Origin: Cytophagales bacterium
GTDB taxonomy: Bacteria; Bacteroidota; Bacteroidia; Cytophagales; Cyclobacteriaceae
Assembly (NCBI GenBank): GCA_003500135.1
Contig: DNTA01000010.1
Coordinates: forward strand, 1-5,669
Reading direction: 5' to 3'
Length of the DNA: 5,669 bases
The notes below the pieces were generated by a model, which saw only the letters and a program-made list of their open reading frames with translations, did not search any database and was not told the DNA's origin. The position numbers and the translations under genes are program-made. Positions 1-5,669 of this stretch are shown here, piece by piece; the first letter of the stretch is position 1; every line of letters starts with the position of its first letter.

Positions 1-530
1 AAATTGGCCTCCGAAGTGTCGAAGCTTTCCATTTGCGCATCAATTACTACCCCGTTGAGCACGTCATAGAGGAAAGAAATCCTGGACATCCACCGTTCCA
101 CGCTTTTTTTGGCGCCAAAAGCATGGCGGGAAAACTTTTCCTGAAGTGTGGGATGATCTGGCAAACGAAGCGTTGAACCATCAACTGACAAAACCCTAAA
201 CCCCTTCCACTTCTTGTACTTCCATTGAGAATAGAATTGGCTCAAAATCCATAGGTTTAGCCTTTTAAAAACCTTAAAGCATAAAAAAGCACGAGCTTGA
301 GAAAAACTACTCTTGGTGGGGGCCAACCTGCTTTCAGCAAAGAAGCTAATCAAACTAACTGACAATGAGGAGGTTGACTTCTCAATAATGAATAAAACAA
401 CCGCCTCGAAAGGCAATTGCCTCACCCGTGAGAATGCATTCAACAAAAGTCTGCTTTTGTTGATAAATTTTTCATCTTTAAGTTTTAACTTGAGTCCATT
501 AATAATTTGAGTTTTAAAACAGCCACTCAC
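1..530 (-). CDS. IS4-family (DDE) transposase, N-terminal part, runs off left edge
   Basis: The reading frame is open without interruption for about 176 codons from a GTG at 528-530 to the window edge. It contains the block VLSVDGSTLRLPDHP at about residues 113-127. This is the first catalytic-Asp motif (DGST, Asp117) of IS4-type DDE transposases, followed by a typical stretch (EKFSRHAFG, SRISFLYDVLNGVVIDAQ). Earlier segments, KSRL near 25-28 and TKSSFSQAR near 72-80, match the usual N-terminal layout of this group. The remaining catalytic Asp and Glu and the YREK-like signature would lie outside the window. The start is uncertain: no in-frame ATG exists after the TAG at 567-569, and GTG at 530 is the best candidate. 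It would catalyse cut-and-paste transposition of its element. The family is secure; the exact start and intactness of the rest are not known. Confidence 0.85.
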   Translation of the reverse strand, partial: MSGCFKTQIINGLKLKLKDEKFINKSRLLLNAFSRVRQLPFEAVVLFIIEKSTSSLSVSLISFFAESRLAPTKSSFSQARAFLCFKVFKRLNLWILSQFYSQWKYKKWKGFRVLSVDGSTLRLPDHPTLQEKFSRHAFGAKKSVERWMSRISFLYDVLNGVVIDAQMESFDTSEAN

Positions 531-551
531 TGCTTTTGTAGTGGCTGTTTT
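516..551. promoter_or_regulatory. Hairpin at the transposase start codon
   Basis: A perfect 12-bp inverted repeat (AAAACAGCCACT at 516-527 and AGTGGCTGTTTT at 540-551) encloses a 12-base loop. The candidate GTG start of the transposase (528-530) is at the edge of this loop. In IS10 and IS50, known members of the IS4 group, a hairpin near the element end folds only in read-through transcripts and hides the ribosome-binding region. The same role is possible here. Because the stem ends in TTTT in both directions, it could also act as a bidirectional terminator. Confidence 0.55.
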
Positions 552-558
552 CTTGTGT

Positions 559-566
559 CTAAGATA
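559..566 (-). promoter_or_regulatory. Possible -7 box of the transposase promoter
   Basis: The minus-strand sequence TATCTTAG differs by one base from the Bacteroidota -7 consensus TAnnTTTG and lies about 28 bases upstream of the proposed GTG start. No clear TTG -33 element is present at 19-21 bases upstream, so this is a weak call. Confidence 0.3.
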
Positions 567-625
567 CTAAATTTCAATAACTTATGCCACTAACTAAACG
601 GCATTAAATTTGGGATAAACTGACC

Positions 626-839
626 TTAATTTTGGCGTTTATCGCAAATCCCCAGCGCTAAAACAGTCATCTCTTTCAATTAAAAGCCAGAAGGCACATT
701 TATTTCAGGTATCTCATAGTGTTCCATACATGTGGTAAGCCCGCATTTTTAACATTTGAAGTGTCAGCGCTCATGATGGCGCTCGTGCTTAGTGCACTTG
801 TCGGGACAAAGTGTATTTTTCCTCCAAGCATTCGTTCAA
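626..839 (-). pseudogene. Fur-family metalloregulator remnant (Zur-like), C-terminal half
   Basis: In one minus-strand frame (stop at 626-628) the reading is LCPDKCTKHERHHER, stop, HFKC, stop, KCGLTTCMEHYEIPEINVP, SGF, stop, LKEMTVLALGICDKRQN. This follows the dimerisation and metal-binding half of Fur-family repressors: a His cluster, HFxCxxCGxxTC, a short acidic/proline stretch, P-x-GF, and a terminal GICDKC-like tail (the last Cys replaced by Arg here). Just upstream, LEEKYTL in another frame fits the preceding KYALC-type segment, so there is a frameshift near 806-811. In-frame stops lie at 764-766, 749-751 and 680-682. The N-terminal DNA-binding wing is absent, being replaced directly by receptor sequence. 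The extra CxxxC and His cluster suggest a zinc-type (Zur) or related member, but subfamily is inference. The gene is clearly dead. Confidence 0.7.
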
Positions 840-1278
840 TCATTTCTTTATACTTCCAGAAGCTGTAGTCACTATTCTGTCATTGGTCAATTCACCTATT
901 TCATCCACGCTTTCCAATAACTTTGATTGCTCAACAAGCTTTATGGCGATATCATTTTTATTGTTGAAGGGGGGGGGTGTGAAAAGGTTTATAACCAGTG
1001 TACGTTACTTCCAATTCGATAAGGCGCTCCCATAAATTTGTGATTGCAAAATGGCCATGTTCATCTGCTAACGTTAATTTTTCCGGATTTATCACCTTAA
1101 TGGTAGCGAAGGGAAGTGGTTCATTAGTAGAGGCATCGACTACTGTACCGAGAAAATGGCAACGGCAGGCATGGCGGCATTCGCAGGTATCAACGGCCTG
1201 GTTGTTTTGTGCAGTTACTGTGATCTACAGCATAATGAGCCCTTGAATGAATAATAAAACAGCCTATTTTTGCAACAT
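840..1278 (-). pseudogene. TonB-dependent receptor remnant, N-terminal CarboxypepD_reg-like domain
   Basis: From a candidate ATG at 1276-1278 the frame reads as a signal peptide (AVLLFIQGLIML, then ITVTAQ) broken by two TAG stops at 1264-1266 and 1225-1227. A Cys/His-rich linker follows (CECRHACRCH, about residues 32-41), then GTVVDASTNEPLPFATIKV and LADEHGHFAITNL and ELEVTYTGYKPF. This is the carboxypeptidase-like regulatory beta-sandwich that precedes the plug domain in many Bacteroidota outer-membrane receptors. At a run of nine G (969-977, plus strand) the frame shifts and continues as NNKNDIAIKLVEQSKLLESV, ELTNDRIVTTASG, with a stop at 840-842. Plug and barrel, normally several hundred residues, are missing. 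The sequence then passes into Fur-family coding sequence, so an internal deletion probably fused the two genes. The Cys/His content suggests a metal-related substrate, which is inference. Confidence 0.75.
969..977. repeat. Nine-base G/C homopolymer at the receptor frameshift
   Basis: Nine consecutive G on the plus strand sit exactly where the receptor reading frame changes on the minus strand. With eight bases the two halves would be in one frame. Such tracts are slippage-prone. Confidence 0.7.
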
Positions 1279-1292
1279 GGTTGCAAAAATAG
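1264..1292 (-). promoter_or_regulatory. 13-bp palindrome overlapping a -7 box: probable repressor operator
   Basis: CTATTTTTGCAAC (1264-1276) and GTTGCAAAAATAG (1280-1292) are perfect inverted repeats around a 3-base centre. On the minus strand the left arm contains TATTTTTG (1284-1291), a perfect match to the Bacteroidota -7 consensus TAnnTTTG, and the fragment of a TonB-dependent receptor gene begins immediately downstream. A dyad covering the -7 box and the likely transcription start is the classic layout of a repressor operator, and a Fur-family regulator remnant lies in the same locus. It also lies 38 bases beyond the stop of the DUF192 gene and might serve as its terminator. It lacks the GC-rich stem usual for that. 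Confidence 0.5.
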
Positions 1293-1329
1293 ATAAAGAC
1301 TGTTTAGGGACTTTAAAATAGCGCTAAAA

Positions 1330-1851
1330 TTATAATTTACGGTATTGGATATTTTGTCCTTCTTTGATGCCAAATTTATGGCAAAACCCGCCTTTTGTTT
1401 CTATCACATATTGAGCAGGTTTTTGTGAAGGGATGGCCGCCTGGGAATAGGGTTGCGTGTATTCATGGATCTTCACAATTTCCAAATCGGCATTAACATA
1501 AATAATATCAAGCGACATTTTAGTGTTTTTCATCCAGAATGACTGAGGTTGTTCGTAATCGAAAATAAATAGCATGCCTCTGTCATAGGGCATATCACTT
1601 CGGTGCATCAGGCCCTGTGCCCTTGAATTTTCATCATCGGCAATTTCTATATCGATTAATTTCAGTGTGTCTTGTTCATTATTCAGGAAAACCAGCTCGC
1701 CTTCTCTCAAAAACTGAGGTTCAGCAAGTGATTCATTAGGTACAATACTACGTTTTCCTTTTTTTTCGGGAAATATTTCCACCATAATAAATGCCAGTAT
1801 GGCTACAGCAATAACGACCAGTCCTATTATTCTTTTCTTTTTCACTATCAA
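1330..1851 (-). CDS. Membrane-anchored DUF192 family protein
   Basis: This 173-residue protein has a basic start (KKKR), one hydrophobic segment at about residues 8-24 and a charged linker, so it is probably anchored in the inner membrane with its domain in the periplasm. Residues 52-170 are a DUF192 domain (COG1430), shown by RAQGLMHR (77-84), GMLFIF (92-97), SFWMKNT (104-110), LDIIYV (114-119) and a C-terminal VIETKGGFCHKFGIKEG-like end. The family is a compact beta-barrel domain of unknown biochemical role, often secreted or membrane-anchored, and the length is normal. The annotated start is TTG at 1849-1851; GTG two codons later is an alternative, and no ATG is available. A good -7 box lies 30 bases upstream, so it is probably transcribed alone, separately from the lipoprotein gene ending 67 bases upstream. 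Family assignment is firm; function is unknown. Confidence 0.9.
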   Translation of the reverse strand: MIVKKKRIIGLVVIAVAILAFIMVEIFPEKKGKRSIVPNESLAEPQFLREGELVFLNNEQDTLKLIDIEIADDENSRAQGLMHRSDMPYDRGMLFIFDYEQPQSFWMKNTKMSLDIIYVNADLEIVKIHEYTQPYSQAAIPSQKPAQYVIETKGGFCHKFGIKEGQNIQYRKL

Positions 1852-1861
1852 ATGCTTTTGA

Positions 1862-1880
1862 ATTTGCTAAATAAGCAAAT
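1862..1880 (-). promoter_or_regulatory. Short dyad in the DUF192 leader
   Basis: ATTTGCT and AGCAAAT form a perfect 7-bp inverted repeat around AAATA. It lies between the -7 box (1882-1889) and the TTG start at 1851, so over the expected transcription start. It could be an operator or a small mRNA hairpin; the AT-rich background makes chance plausible. Confidence 0.3.
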
Positions 1881-1881
1881 G

Positions 1882-1889
1882 CAAAGATA
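1882..1889 (-). promoter_or_regulatory. Bacteroidota -7 promoter box for the DUF192 gene
   Basis: TATCTTTG on the minus strand matches the consensus TAnnTTTG exactly and lies about 30 bases upstream of the TTG start. The -33 region about 20 bases further upstream is TTTTA in a T-rich stretch, a weak match to TTTG. Confidence 0.6.
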
Positions 1890-1918
1890 TTGGAAAAAAA
1901 GAAAGTGGTAAAATTGCG

Positions 1919-2842
1919 TCAATAAAGGGGCAGCCCCAATTCCTGATAAAGTTCAATATCTGTAGAATCATTATGGTTCCAATAATCAATATATTTCATT
2001 GACTTCAGTTCAGCTTTGGTGGTCAGCATTTTTGCATTTTCACCAAATCCAGACCGGAAGCTTTCTTCCCATGAAATAATTTTGAATGGATATGCCTTTT
2101 CAAACCTAATTTTTAATGAACGGTCAATTGAAGTGTATGTAATGTTGTATTCCAAATATACCCCCTTTTCAATCAATTCCCCATTTGCTTTTTCGGCGTC
2201 CAGGTCATCGTGTGTCAACCTGCTGTATTGGAGAGAAGGGATGAGTTCCATTTTGCCTGTGGGCAAATATTCAGGGTTTATTCGGATCATTGTCCATAAT
2301 TCATTTTCCAGCCATCCCTTTTTAATATTTTTCTTACCATCGCCTTCGCTTTCAAAATAAGAATTCCATTGTACGGAATAGCCGGATTTATCTTTATTAA
2401 CCTGTGTAAAAACCTGGCCGCACCATTCCTGCGCTGAAAACGTACATTTCAGGCTTTGTTGGGGCAATTTTTCCGATTGCGCCACTGGGGTAAAAACGGA
2501 GGTCATGGTTGAATAGGGGTACATGCCGGTATTAAACTTCCTAATGGCATTTAGTTTCAGCACTTTTATGGCATCCTTATGATTTTGAGCGGGACGATCA
2601 AGTTTAACCTGTTTTGATTTCGAAAAATCTTCTGTAACAAATATAAGGACCGCATGACCGGGGTTGTTCTGGCCATATCGAGCCTGTGATAACTCATAAC
2701 TGGCTATTTCGGCTTTTCCCTGATACCAGTAGTCTCCAAAATTTTCCGGGATTTCCAGATGTTGCCCATTGCCCGATGGGCATGAGGATAGTGTAATGAG
2801 AAAAGTGATGTATAGAAAGGTGATCTGTTGTTGATAATGCAT
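1919..2842 (-). CDS. Conserved Bacteroidota lipoprotein of unknown function
   Basis: A 307-residue protein with a lipoprotein signal peptide: a hydrophobic stretch at residues 7-18 ends in the lipobox LSSC, giving lipidation at Cys21. The residues after Cys (PSGNG) are not acidic, so surface export is not indicated and the periplasmic face of a membrane is likely. The mature part begins with DYWYQGKAEIASYELSQARY (about 36-55), then AVLIFVTEDFSKSKQVKLD, YSTMTSVFTP, WCGQVF and YFESEGDG. I recognise this pattern from conserved Bacteroidota proteins sometimes labelled septum formation inhibitor Maf. It has no resemblance to true Maf nucleotide pyrophosphatases, and that label should not be transferred. 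The start is ATG at 2840-2842, only 22 bases after a terminator hairpin, so its promoter must overlap the hairpin or transcription must read through it. No catalytic motif is visible; function is unknown. Confidence 0.85.
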   Translation of the reverse strand: MHYQQQITFLYITFLITLSSCPSGNGQHLEIPENFGDYWYQGKAEIASYELSQARYGQNNPGHAVLIFVTEDFSKSKQVKLDRPAQNHKDAIKVLKLNAIRKFNTGMYPYSTMTSVFTPVAQSEKLPQQSLKCTFSAQEWCGQVFTQVNKDKSGYSVQWNSYFESEGDGKKNIKKGWLENELWTMIRINPEYLPTGKMELIPSLQYSRLTHDDLDAEKANGELIEKGVYLEYNITYTSIDRSLKIRFEKAYPFKIISWEESFRSGFGENAKMLTTKAELKSMKYIDYWNHNDSTDIELYQELGLPLY

Positions 2843-2864
2843 ATCTTCAGGTATTTACATAATA

Positions 2865-2893
2865 ATAAACCCTCACGAACTATGAGGGTTTAT
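2865..2893. terminator. Bidirectional hairpin terminator
   Basis: ATAAACCCTCA (2865-2875) and TGAGGGTTTAT (2883-2893) form a perfect 11-bp stem with a 7-base loop. On the minus strand the stem starts 20 bases after the stop of the small secreted protein gene and ends in a T-rich stretch (TTTATTATTAT), fitting a factor-independent terminator for that gene. Confidence 0.75.
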
Positions 2894-2912
2894 CAATATC
2901 TGAATTTATGCA

Positions 2913-3245
2913 TTAAAATCTACTCTGATCGTCGTGTTTCTGACGGTAAATGTTTCTACTGGCTCTTCTTTGTTGTGATTTAATGTGTCTCCTTTCACCA
3001 GCAGTAACGAGTCCGTCAGCCATGGCCCGCTTTTTATCGCGGTTGATATGCCTTTGCTGACGAGCAATACGCTTTGTTTCCCTGACCGTCAATTCCCCAT
3101 TATTGATGCCATGTGCAGTTCTGGCCAGCTGGTTTTTCTGACGTTCCGGTACTGTGGGCCTTTCCTGAGCTTGTGTAACTATAAATACTCCTACAATAAT
3201 TCCGATAGTTAAGATGATCTTTTTCATGTCCTTTTGTTTTATCAT
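2913..3245 (-). CDS. Small basic secreted protein with two internal repeats
   Basis: This 110-residue protein has a signal peptide (hydrophobic residues 10-24, likely cleavage after the TQA/TQAQ at 24-27) and a mature chain of about 83 residues very rich in Arg, Lys and Gln. Two copies of a unit of about 23-30 residues can be aligned: GINNGELTVRETKRIARQQ (46-64) and MADGLVTAGERRHIKSQQ (75-92). Each is an [N/D]G-x-[L/V]-T-x-x-E-[T/R] turn followed by a basic Gln-rich helix. The turn recalls calcium-binding loops, but the acidic ligands of an EF-hand are not present. It is probably periplasmic or extracellular. Two starts are possible: ATG at 3245 with AAGGA four bases upstream, or ATG at 3227 (MKKIIL) with AAGGA one base upstream; the first is better spaced. 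It has its own terminator. I do not recognise a function. Confidence 0.8.
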   Translation of the reverse strand: MIKQKDMKKIILTIGIIVGVFIVTQAQERPTVPERQKNQLARTAHGINNGELTVRETKRIARQQRHINRDKKRAMADGLVTAGERRHIKSQQRRASRNIYRQKHDDQSRF

Positions 3246-3312
3246 TTTGTCCTTAGATGCACCAATAAACAGAAGGTTTAAAAAAAACCGGAAAATTTTC
3301 CTGGCCTTTGGT
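3246..3312 (-). promoter_or_regulatory. Leader and likely promoter region of the small secreted protein gene
   Basis: The 67 bases between the DUF1501 pseudogene stop and the next start hold an AAGGA ribosome-binding site (3250-3254) and, on the minus strand, a T8 tract followed by AAACC and CTGTTTATTGG. No TAnnTTTG housekeeping box is evident. The AAC-type element followed by a GT-rich element could reflect an ECF sigma factor promoter, but that is a guess from pattern. Confidence 0.3.
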
Positions 3313-4947
3313 TTACATCTTAATGAGCTGTTTCGATTCGATAAACTGTGGTGTTTTCAATCGATAGAAATATGTCCCCGAAGGCAATTGGCTCAGATCA
3401 ATTTGTTCTGAGTGTTCTTAGGGCGAATATTTTTTATGGATCAAAGTAGATACTTTGGGGCCTTTTACATCGAGTAGATCGATTTTACATCGATGGCTGT
3501 GTTGATCCTGAAACCAATTACCGTTTGCGTTTGAACCGGGTTCGGATAACAGCTTTTTAAGCCCCGGCGTTTTTTAATAAAATCATTAGTCACACCGGTT
3601 ACTCGTCCGCCAATCAGGGGCAACTGGTTATCAGACCATTCGCTGAATTCAGTGGCTGCCACGGCGTCAGGATCAGCTTCCAGCCAGTCAATTAGTGCGG
3701 AAGTAAACACCTGACGGTAATCATATGGCATTCGCACATTACCTCGATCAAGATTGTTTAAATCCGGGTTAGTACCGGTAATACCCGGATTCACTCCTTT
3801 GCCAAATACCACCATAGATGCTGCCTTTCCATGGTCCGTTCCATTGGGCCCATTAGATTCAGCACGGCGCCAAACGCTGAAAAGGCTGTGCTCAAAACGC
3901 GATCTTCAATACCCCGGTCTTTTAAATCTTTTTGGAAAGCAGGCATGGCAGAACCAATATGATAAAGCAATGTGGCATGAAGGCCATATGTGGGATTGCT
4001 GGCCTCCACCTGGCTGGCATGCGTATCGAAGCCTCCTATTCGGGCCAGAAAGATTTTCGTTTTTATAACCCCCGAAATCAGACGAGCGATCATTTTAAGT
4101 TGTTGCGCCAATCCATTTCTACGAATACCACTTGGTGAGACCATGGAACATTGTTCCGGATAGGTAACATTGGGTTCATTTGTATTTTGCCAAATCTCAT
4201 ACAATCGGTCAGCATATTTATCCGACTTTTCTTCCATTCCCATGATCCAGCGCAATTCTTCACCATAGTGGGGGTTTCTAATGCTCTCCGGTGGTTCACC
4301 TCCGGTGGTCATGATAAGATCGTAAAACTGTTAGGATTATTGATCGAAAGGGAAGCAGGAATACCTTTACCCGTATGAAAAGCCAGAGATACACTTGGCC
4401 CAGTTTCAACTGCCAGTGGGTCTGTCATACCAGGGTTAAGATAATCATCGGGATAACCGGGGAAAACATGATCAAGGTAGCGGCCCATCCAACCCGCATC
4501 CTTGTATTCGTCATAGTCACCACCCATGAACCAAATATCGCGACTTCTAAAGTGAGAAAAGTTTATATTTTCCAAGGCCACGCTTTGAACAATATTTACC
4601 CGGGCTTTATCGTACAGCGCTTTTAAGTCGAGCATAACGAGGTGTTCACCTACCTGATCCTGCACCGGTAAGGTAGGGTCGAGGTTCAGATAGCTTCTGT
4701 TACTGGTTTCCGGTATGGCTATATTAGGCCGCATATTATAATAAGAGGCGTATTGATCAATAGGCGCCAACATATTCAAACCGTCATTGCCTCCGTGAAG
4801 TTGAACCAATACAAGCGCCTTGTCAACTAAGACGGATGCGGCAAGTCGATGCAGTTCACTGTTTCTGGCCATTGCCTGGATAGGAATACTATTAAGCATC
4901 CTGGATGCTCCGGCAAGCAGCGGTAACTTTCTTAAGAAGTTTCTTTT
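3313..4947 (-). pseudogene. DUF1501 family protein with T9SS C-terminal sorting domain, multiply frameshifted
   Basis: Four frames together give a near full-length DUF1501 (COG4102) protein of about 540 residues. Its N-terminus is a KRNFLRKLPLLAGAS export signal resembling the Tat-like start of the family. Next come VLVQLHGGNDGLNML, SHFRSRDIWF and GWMGRYLDHVFPGYPDDY, then MTTGGEPPESIRNPHYG, IFLARIGGFDTH and RVLSTAFSAFG, then NGTDHGKAASMVVFGKGVNP. The C-terminus is a type A T9SS sorting domain (CYPNPVQTQTVIGFRI, then LPSGTYFYRLKTP). Lesions: one T missing in the run complementary to 4324-4327, one C missing in GGCGCC near 3870, one A missing in the run complementary to 3483-3486, and a stop TAA at 3418-3420. 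No ATG remains at the 5' end: a TAA directly precedes the signal. The DUF1800 partner lies about 20 bases upstream, as is usual for this pair. The biochemical role of the family is not established. The gene is dead unless the indels are sequencing errors. Confidence 0.88.
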
Positions 4948-4969
4948 TTATGCTGATTGACAATTACAG

Positions 4970-5669
4970 TTAAAAAAGTTGGTATTCTGGCGACTGGATC
5001 AAAGTATTCATAAAGTTGTTCAGATAGATCAAGACGATTGCGTCTTCCTGCCCAACTTCTTCATTGGCCCATTAGCCATTGGACTGCTTATCCAATAAAA
5101 GAGAGGCCTTAAAATAGTCATAGTGTCCAGTCGTGATTTCTTCAGGCAGTAAATAATCGACAAAGCGCTGTACAATCGCATCGGGGCCACTTAAAATTAT
5201 AACGCGATTGGAAATATAATTGAGCCGCATTTGTGTTTTGATATATTCATTTTGCTCTTCTGAAATATCGGGTCCTGCAAAAAATTTTGGTACTGAAATT
5301 ATATCTGTTGGCAAGGTATATGGGTATAATCCGGTTTCGGTTGTACCCAGGCATCTGGTGAAAAGCCTGGTATCCGGCTACTTCGAATGGCTCGAAAAAT
5401 TCCAGCCCTGGTCAATCAGGTATCGCCTCAACCTGTCCAGATCACCATAATAACTGGTCGCATTGGCCTCATTGCTCAATGGGATTTCGAAAAACCTTAA
5501 AGTGCCCAATACAACTTCCAATGGTGGTTTTATTATGGCCCCTTTGTTATCATCCGTTTCAATGGCATGATCCTCATCAAAAATGCTCTGGCTGCTAAAC
5601 AACTGTTCCAGTACAGGCTGTATTTAATAAAGGTTTGTGCCAATGGTGTGATGATGTCATTTTCAATTT
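4970..5669 (-). pseudogene. DUF1800 family protein, C-terminal part, frameshifted; runs off right edge
   Basis: Pieces in several minus-strand frames join into the C-terminal part of a DUF1800 (COG5267) protein: ENDIITPLAQTFIKY, then LEQLFSSQSIFDED, GAIIKPPLEVVLGTLRFFEI, FEPFEVAGYQAFHQMPGYNR, IPIYLANRYNFSTK, FAGPDISEEQ, and finally NFMNTLIQSPEYQLF at the natural end. GAIIKPPLE with VVGTLRFF-like sequence and the terminal SPEYQLF are typical of the family. Lesions: a frame change near 5615-5625, one base missing in the five-A run at 5395-5399, one extra base in the six-A run at 5279-5284, and an in-frame TAA at 5072-5074. DUF1800 genes commonly sit directly upstream of DUF1501 genes in Bacteroidota, as here, suggesting a former operon. 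Function of the family is not established. Confidence 0.85.

Larger units (their letters stand above)
1..600 (-). mobile_element. Partial IS4-family insertion sequence (5' end of element)
   Basis: The transposase gene at 1-530 implies an insertion sequence whose upstream terminus lies between its promoter region and the Fur-like pseudogene ending at 626, so roughly within 567-625. The exact terminal inverted repeat and target duplication cannot be fixed because the other end is outside the window. The boundary given is an estimate. Confidence 0.5.

Noticed and set aside
614..643. GATAAAC...GTTTATC inverted repeat as a terminator of the regulator remnant
   Set aside because: Only 7 bp with a 16-base loop, low GC and partly inside coding sequence; too weak to call.
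811..1246. Plus-strand open frames across the 811-1246 region as genes
   Set aside because: They are antisense to the recognisable receptor and regulator remnants and show no family features.
1225..1278. Readthrough or recoding of the two TAG codons in the receptor signal peptide
   Set aside because: The same gene also has a frameshift and lacks plug and barrel, so plain decay explains the stops; intact neighbours give no sign of TAG reassignment.
654..1329. Ten-base direct repeat AGCGCTAAAA at 654-663 and 1320-1329 flanking the dead receptor/regulator segment, as a possible target-site duplication
   Set aside because: The left copy lies inside the Fur-like pseudogene coding sequence and no transposon ends adjoin either copy; a 10-base match in this AT-rich span is expected by chance fairly often.
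2016..2360. Plus-strand open frames antisense to the lipoprotein, secreted protein, DUF1501 and DUF1800 regions
   Set aside because: Shadow frames of minus-strand genes with recognised domains or signal peptides; they have no domain content of their own.
2913..3245. EF-hand calcium-binding repeats in the small secreted protein
   Set aside because: The turn resembles an EF-loop end (DG-x-(L/V)-T-x-x-E) but the required acidic ligands at loop positions 1, 3 and 5 are missing.

Overview
The window looks like part of a Bacteroidota chromosome, probably from the Cytophagales/Flavobacteriia side. The evidence is a type IX secretion (T9SS) C-terminal sorting domain, a DUF1800/DUF1501 gene pair, a TonB-dependent receptor with a carboxypeptidase-like N-terminal domain, and promoter boxes of the Bacteroidota type (TAnnTTTG). 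All genes, intact or broken, lie on the minus strand, so in transcription order the window reads from right to left.

Right third (3313-5669): a DUF1800 gene (5' end outside the window) followed after about 20 bases by a DUF1501 gene whose product would have carried a T9SS sorting domain. Both are broken by several single-base indels, mostly in short homopolymers, plus at least one in-frame stop each. DUF1501 also lacks a recognisable start codon. Middle (1330-3245): three intact genes. They are a small basic secreted protein with two internal repeats, a lipoprotein of a conserved but uncharacterised Bacteroidota family, and a membrane-anchored DUF192 protein. A strong hairpin terminator separates the first two, and a TATCTTTG promoter box precedes the third.

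Left third (1-1292): the least obvious part. On the minus strand, a 13-bp palindrome with a -7 box in its left arm precedes the wrecked N-terminal region of a TonB-dependent receptor (Cys/His-rich, then a CarboxypepD_reg-like domain). This runs directly into the wrecked C-terminal half of a Fur-family metalloregulator, probably Zur-like. I read it as the relic of a metal-uptake locus (receptor plus its regulator, with the operator still in place) collapsed by an internal deletion. It is followed by the 5' part of an IS4-family transposase gene that runs off the left edge, whose proposed GTG start lies at a hairpin loop.

No RNA genes, CRISPR arrays or intact novel system were found. The general theme is decay: two independent loci eroded beside intact genes, next to an insertion sequence. 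Because many lesions are homopolymer indels, some could be sequencing errors. The in-frame nonsense codons and the receptor-regulator fusion are not explained that way.
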